IMG/VR virus record: IMGVR_UViG_3300048592_000407
Location: 1-22,738 of that record
Length of the DNA stretch: 22,738 nt
DNA from: a virus
Reading direction: 5' to 3' (one strand)
This document shows, one piece after another, positions 20,585 through 22,738 of this stretch (within the stretch, counting starts at the first letter, position 1; every line of letters starts with the position of its first letter). A program made the position numbers and the translations under genes. The notes below the pieces were generated by a model. The model was not told the origin of the DNA. It did not search any database and saw only the letters and a program-made list of their open reading frames with translations.

Positions 20585-20985
20585 CCACGGCGAGGGTCGA
20601 CCTCACCAAGGTGTTCTTCCGGATCGGCGAGCAGTCGATGCGTCAGGCCGGGCTGCGGATCCGCGAGGGCCGCGGGTTCAAGGGCCCGCTCGCGCCGAAG
20701 GTCCGCCCGGACGGCCGGCCCGTCGGCTACGCGGGATCGAGCAGCGGCCTCTCGGGCGCGTTCCAGCGCGGCACGCTGAGGATCTACCCGCTCGGGTTCA
20801 CCGTGCGGTTCGACGAGGACACCCTGTCCGGCATGCGGGCCTTCCACGCTGGGCGCCGGCCCGAGGGCCAGGTTGCGCGCCCGGTCTTCGGCATGTCGGG
20901 CCGCGCGCGGCTCGAGGCGCGCGAGGCGGTCCGCGACGAAGTCCGCGACCAGCTCGAGCGCGAGCTCCGCGCCGTGCGCCCGTGA
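20581..20985 (+). CDS. Tail morphogenesis protein, Mu gpG / HK97 gp10-like
   Basis: This 134-residue protein starts at GTG 20581 (GTGA overlap). The segment GEQSMRQAGLRIREGRGFKG then PKVRPDGRPVGYAGSSSGLSGAF, and the end RRPEGQVARPVFGMSGRARLEAREAVRDEVRDQLERELR, match the pattern of the virion morphogenesis / HK97 gp10 group: 'RPxLGLS' followed by a charged helix. These proteins act at the head-tail interface. The family call is from pattern memory but the order supports it. Confidence 0.68.
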   Translation: MTTARVDLTKVFFRIGEQSMRQAGLRIREGRGFKGPLAPKVRPDGRPVGYAGSSSGLSGAFQRGTLRIYPLGFTVRFDEDTLSGMRAFHAGRRPEGQVARPVFGMSGRARLEAREAVRDEVRDQLERELRAVRP

Positions 20986-21401
20986 GCCTCTCGCGGTCCG
21001 CGCTCGAGGCAGCCCTGCCCGCGGCGACGATCGCCGCGGTCGCCTCCGTCGCGAACGGGCTCACGAACGCGAGCACGCAGGTCTACGTGGCCTCGCGCCC
21101 GCGCGTCTCGCCCGTGAGCCCGCAGGCCTGGTGGCGGCCGATCGACCCGGCCCTGCTCGACGGGGGCCTGGGCGTGTCGCGCCACGCGCTGCGCTACTGG
21201 CTGGTGATCGACGCGAACGCGCCGACGCTCGCGCAGCTTCAGGACTGGGCCCGCGCGCTCGTCGACTACTTCCACGGCTGGCAGCGGCCCGCGCTGGCGA
21301 CGCTCTACCGGGCGCTTGTGAGCGAGCCCGAGGTTGAGCTCTACGACGGCGAGGGGCCCGCTGGCGCGTGCCGCGTCGTGGTCTCGTTCGAGCCGAGGTG
21401 A
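20982..21401 (+). CDS. Probable tail terminator / tail completion protein
   Basis: This 139-residue protein starts at GTG 20982 (GTGA overlap). It reads ALPAATIAAVASVANGLTNAS, VYVASRPRVSPVSPQAWWRP, RYWLVIDANAPTLAQLQDWARALVDYFHGW and ELYDGEGPAGACRVVVSFEP. The alpha-beta pattern and the ending beta strand suit tail-terminator proteins (lambda gpU position), but no decisive motif is visible. It precedes the first large tail gene with an 8-nt gap. Confidence 0.5.
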   Translation: MSLSRSALEAALPAATIAAVASVANGLTNASTQVYVASRPRVSPVSPQAWWRPIDPALLDGGLGVSRHALRYWLVIDANAPTLAQLQDWARALVDYFHGWQRPALATLYRALVSEPEVELYDGEGPAGACRVVVSFEPR

Positions 21402-21409
21402 GGTGACAC

Positions 21410-22738
21410 ATGGGCGCTGACTGGGGGCTCACGAACACGGTCCGCGACGCGCTCTACGCGCGGAAGGCGGTCCCGCTGCGCTTCGCCGACGAGCTGCGGC
21501 TGATGGCGCTCCGGCTCCACCCGCAGAGCGACGACTTCGGCGCCCTGCTCGTCCACGGTGACGAGGAGCGCACGAGGATCACGGCGCTGCGCGTCTCGGC
21601 CGGCGTGCTCGGCGCGGACACGGACGCACACGGGATCGCCTACGGCAAGCTCGTGGACGCGGTGACGATCACGGCCAGCGGCGGCAGGACGTTCACCTTC
21701 GCGGCCTCGGGCAACACGCTCACCGCGTCGAGCGGCGACTGGCGCGACGACGGCTACCGCGTTGGCATGGCGGTCGTGATCGCAGGCACGTCCTCGAACG
21801 ACGCGACGCGCACGATCACCGCGCTGAGCGCGACCGTCATGGAGTTCGCCTCCGGGGTCGTGAACGAGGGCCCGCTGTCGGCCACGGCCAACGTGTCGGC
21901 GGCCTGGGCCGCGGTCGAGTTCTACGCCGAGCAGGCGCGCTCCACGCTCGTCTCCGCCGGGATCGTGGCGAACGGCGCGTCGGGGTCCTTTTCGCCCGAG
22001 TCGGGCTACGCGCTCGCCGGCACGATCGCGGTCGGCACGATCACGGCCGACCTCGAGTTCGCGATCCTCGTCAACCCGCCGGCGTACAAGCAGGTCGACG
22101 ACGCCTACGACGGCTCGGCCACGTTCCCCGACGACGCGCAGAACAGCCGTGCGCTGAAGCAGGCGTGCGACTCGGCGCGCGCGAGCCTGCTCCAGGCGGC
22201 CAACGCTTTCGCGGCCGCGGCCGCGGCGTTCCAGCGCTCGGCCGTCCGCAGGCTGCTCGTCGCGCGCTCGAGCGAGACGGTCCTGATCGACCCGCGCGTG
22301 CGCCAGTCGGCGACGGGCCAGGTCGACAAGCGCCCCGTCGGGCTGCTCGAGGACGAGCGCGCGGCGCAGGAGGCGAACACGGCGGGCGACGGCGCGATCA
22401 CCTTCGGCGCCGGGACCCACGCGGCCGTGGTCAGCTACGCCAGCGGGTGGACCGGGCGCGAGACCGGGCCGTCGCTGAACAAGCGGGCGGTCCCGGGGAC
22501 GGTCTCGCTCGTGTGCGTGCAGACGCTGACGGACCGCCCGCCGCGGTTCGACGTGCTGTTCGACCCGGACGACACGCGGCGCAAGCCAGACGACGGGCGC
22601 GCGACCCTGCGCGCAGCGCAGCAGCTCGTCCTCGGGTCGACCTACCGTGCGCTGGAGTTCGGGATCGAGTCGCTCCTGATCGACTACGAGCCCACGGTCG
22701 CGAACGACAGCGGCGACACCACGCTCGACACGACGGCG
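21410..22738 (+). CDS. Partial tail protein, runs off the window
   Basis: ATG 21410 lies 8 nt after the previous stop; the frame stays open for 443 codons to the last base. The start MGADWGLTNTVRDALYARKA is followed by a helix (RFADELRLMALRLHP). Residues ~86-155 (VTITASGGRTFTFAAS, DWRDDGYRVGMAVVIAGTSSNDATRTITALSATVMEF) resemble a beta domain recurrent in phage tail proteins: 'GF+VGM.V.I.GT..ND...TI.A...T...'. A helical segment (SRALKQACDSARASLLQAAN) and more beta sequence follow. By order it should be the major tail tube or sheath-type protein, but it is long for a tube and the match is weak. Confidence 0.65.
   Translation, partial: MGADWGLTNTVRDALYARKAVPLRFADELRLMALRLHPQSDDFGALLVHGDEERTRITALRVSAGVLGADTDAHGIAYGKLVDAVTITASGGRTFTFAASGNTLTASSGDWRDDGYRVGMAVVIAGTSSNDATRTITALSATVMEFASGVVNEGPLSATANVSAAWAAVEFYAEQARSTLVSAGIVANGASGSFSPESGYALAGTIAVGTITADLEFAILVNPPAYKQVDDAYDGSATFPDDAQNSRALKQACDSARASLLQAANAFAAAAAAFQRSAVRRLLVARSSETVLIDPRVRQSATGQVDKRPVGLLEDERAAQEANTAGDGAITFGAGTHAAVVSYASGWTGRETGPSLNKRAVPGTVSLVCVQTLTDRPPRFDVLFDPDDTRRKPDDGRATLRAAQQLVLGSTYRALEFGIESLLIDYEPTVANDSGDTTLDTTA

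Noticed and set aside
21341-22420. 359-codon - strand frame
   Set aside because: It is antisense to the uninterrupted tail gene from 21410, and its Arg/Val/Leu-rich sequence is a composition shadow.

Overview
This window is about 22.7 kb of a very GC-rich, tailed temperate phage. Every gene I can support is on the + strand. The right half holds a standard head-assembly order: Nu1-like small terminase, GpA-type large terminase, lambda-type portal, U35 prohead protease with scaffold, decoration-like protein, major capsid, connector and tail-completion proteins, then a tail gene cut by the window edge. The left half holds a dense early operon, a replication-like gene and a tyrosine integrase. 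The host is probably a high-GC bacterium. Four start codons have a -10-like hexamer exactly 6 nt upstream, which would fit leaderless transcripts, common in Actinobacteria and Deinococcota. A myxobacterial or other high-GC host is not excluded.

Layout. 1-6790: thirteen small early genes and the start of a fourteenth, each overlapping the previous one by 4 or 8 nt. They encode a Cys-rich protein, an Imm-5-like repeat protein, a DUF1064-like PD-(D/E)XK nuclease, an ASCH protein, a DUF5131 (Gp37/Gp68) protein, small Cys-rich and unknown proteins, an HNH endonuclease, a beta-class DNA methyltransferase and a Dam-type methyltransferase. 6787-8235: a helix-turn-helix plus winged-helix protein whose gene carries two arrays of an 8-bp iteron around an AT-richer, strand-asymmetric hairpin. 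This looks like a replication origin inside its initiator gene, as in lambda O. 8105-9541: integrase. 9542-10340: a non-coding attP region with integrase arm-type repeats on both sides of a 42-nt piece of a tRNA-Ala(UGC)-like 3' end. 10341-10556: an Rmf/CrpP-like protein. 10557-10970: a non-coding gap with a perfect 30-bp palindrome. 10971-22738: an unknown Cys-rich gene, then packaging, head and tail genes.

How it fits together. Because the attP region looks intact, this is more likely a free or circularised phage genome (or a viral metagenome contig) than an integrated prophage. The methyltransferases could protect phage DNA from host restriction, and the nucleases probably act in recombination or DNA processing. 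No repressor, excisionase or lysis gene is recognisable here; those should lie outside the window. The observations most worth a check are the intragenic origin, the two-class repeat layout of attP, the shared start-site promoter module, and the scaffold start nested in the protease gene.
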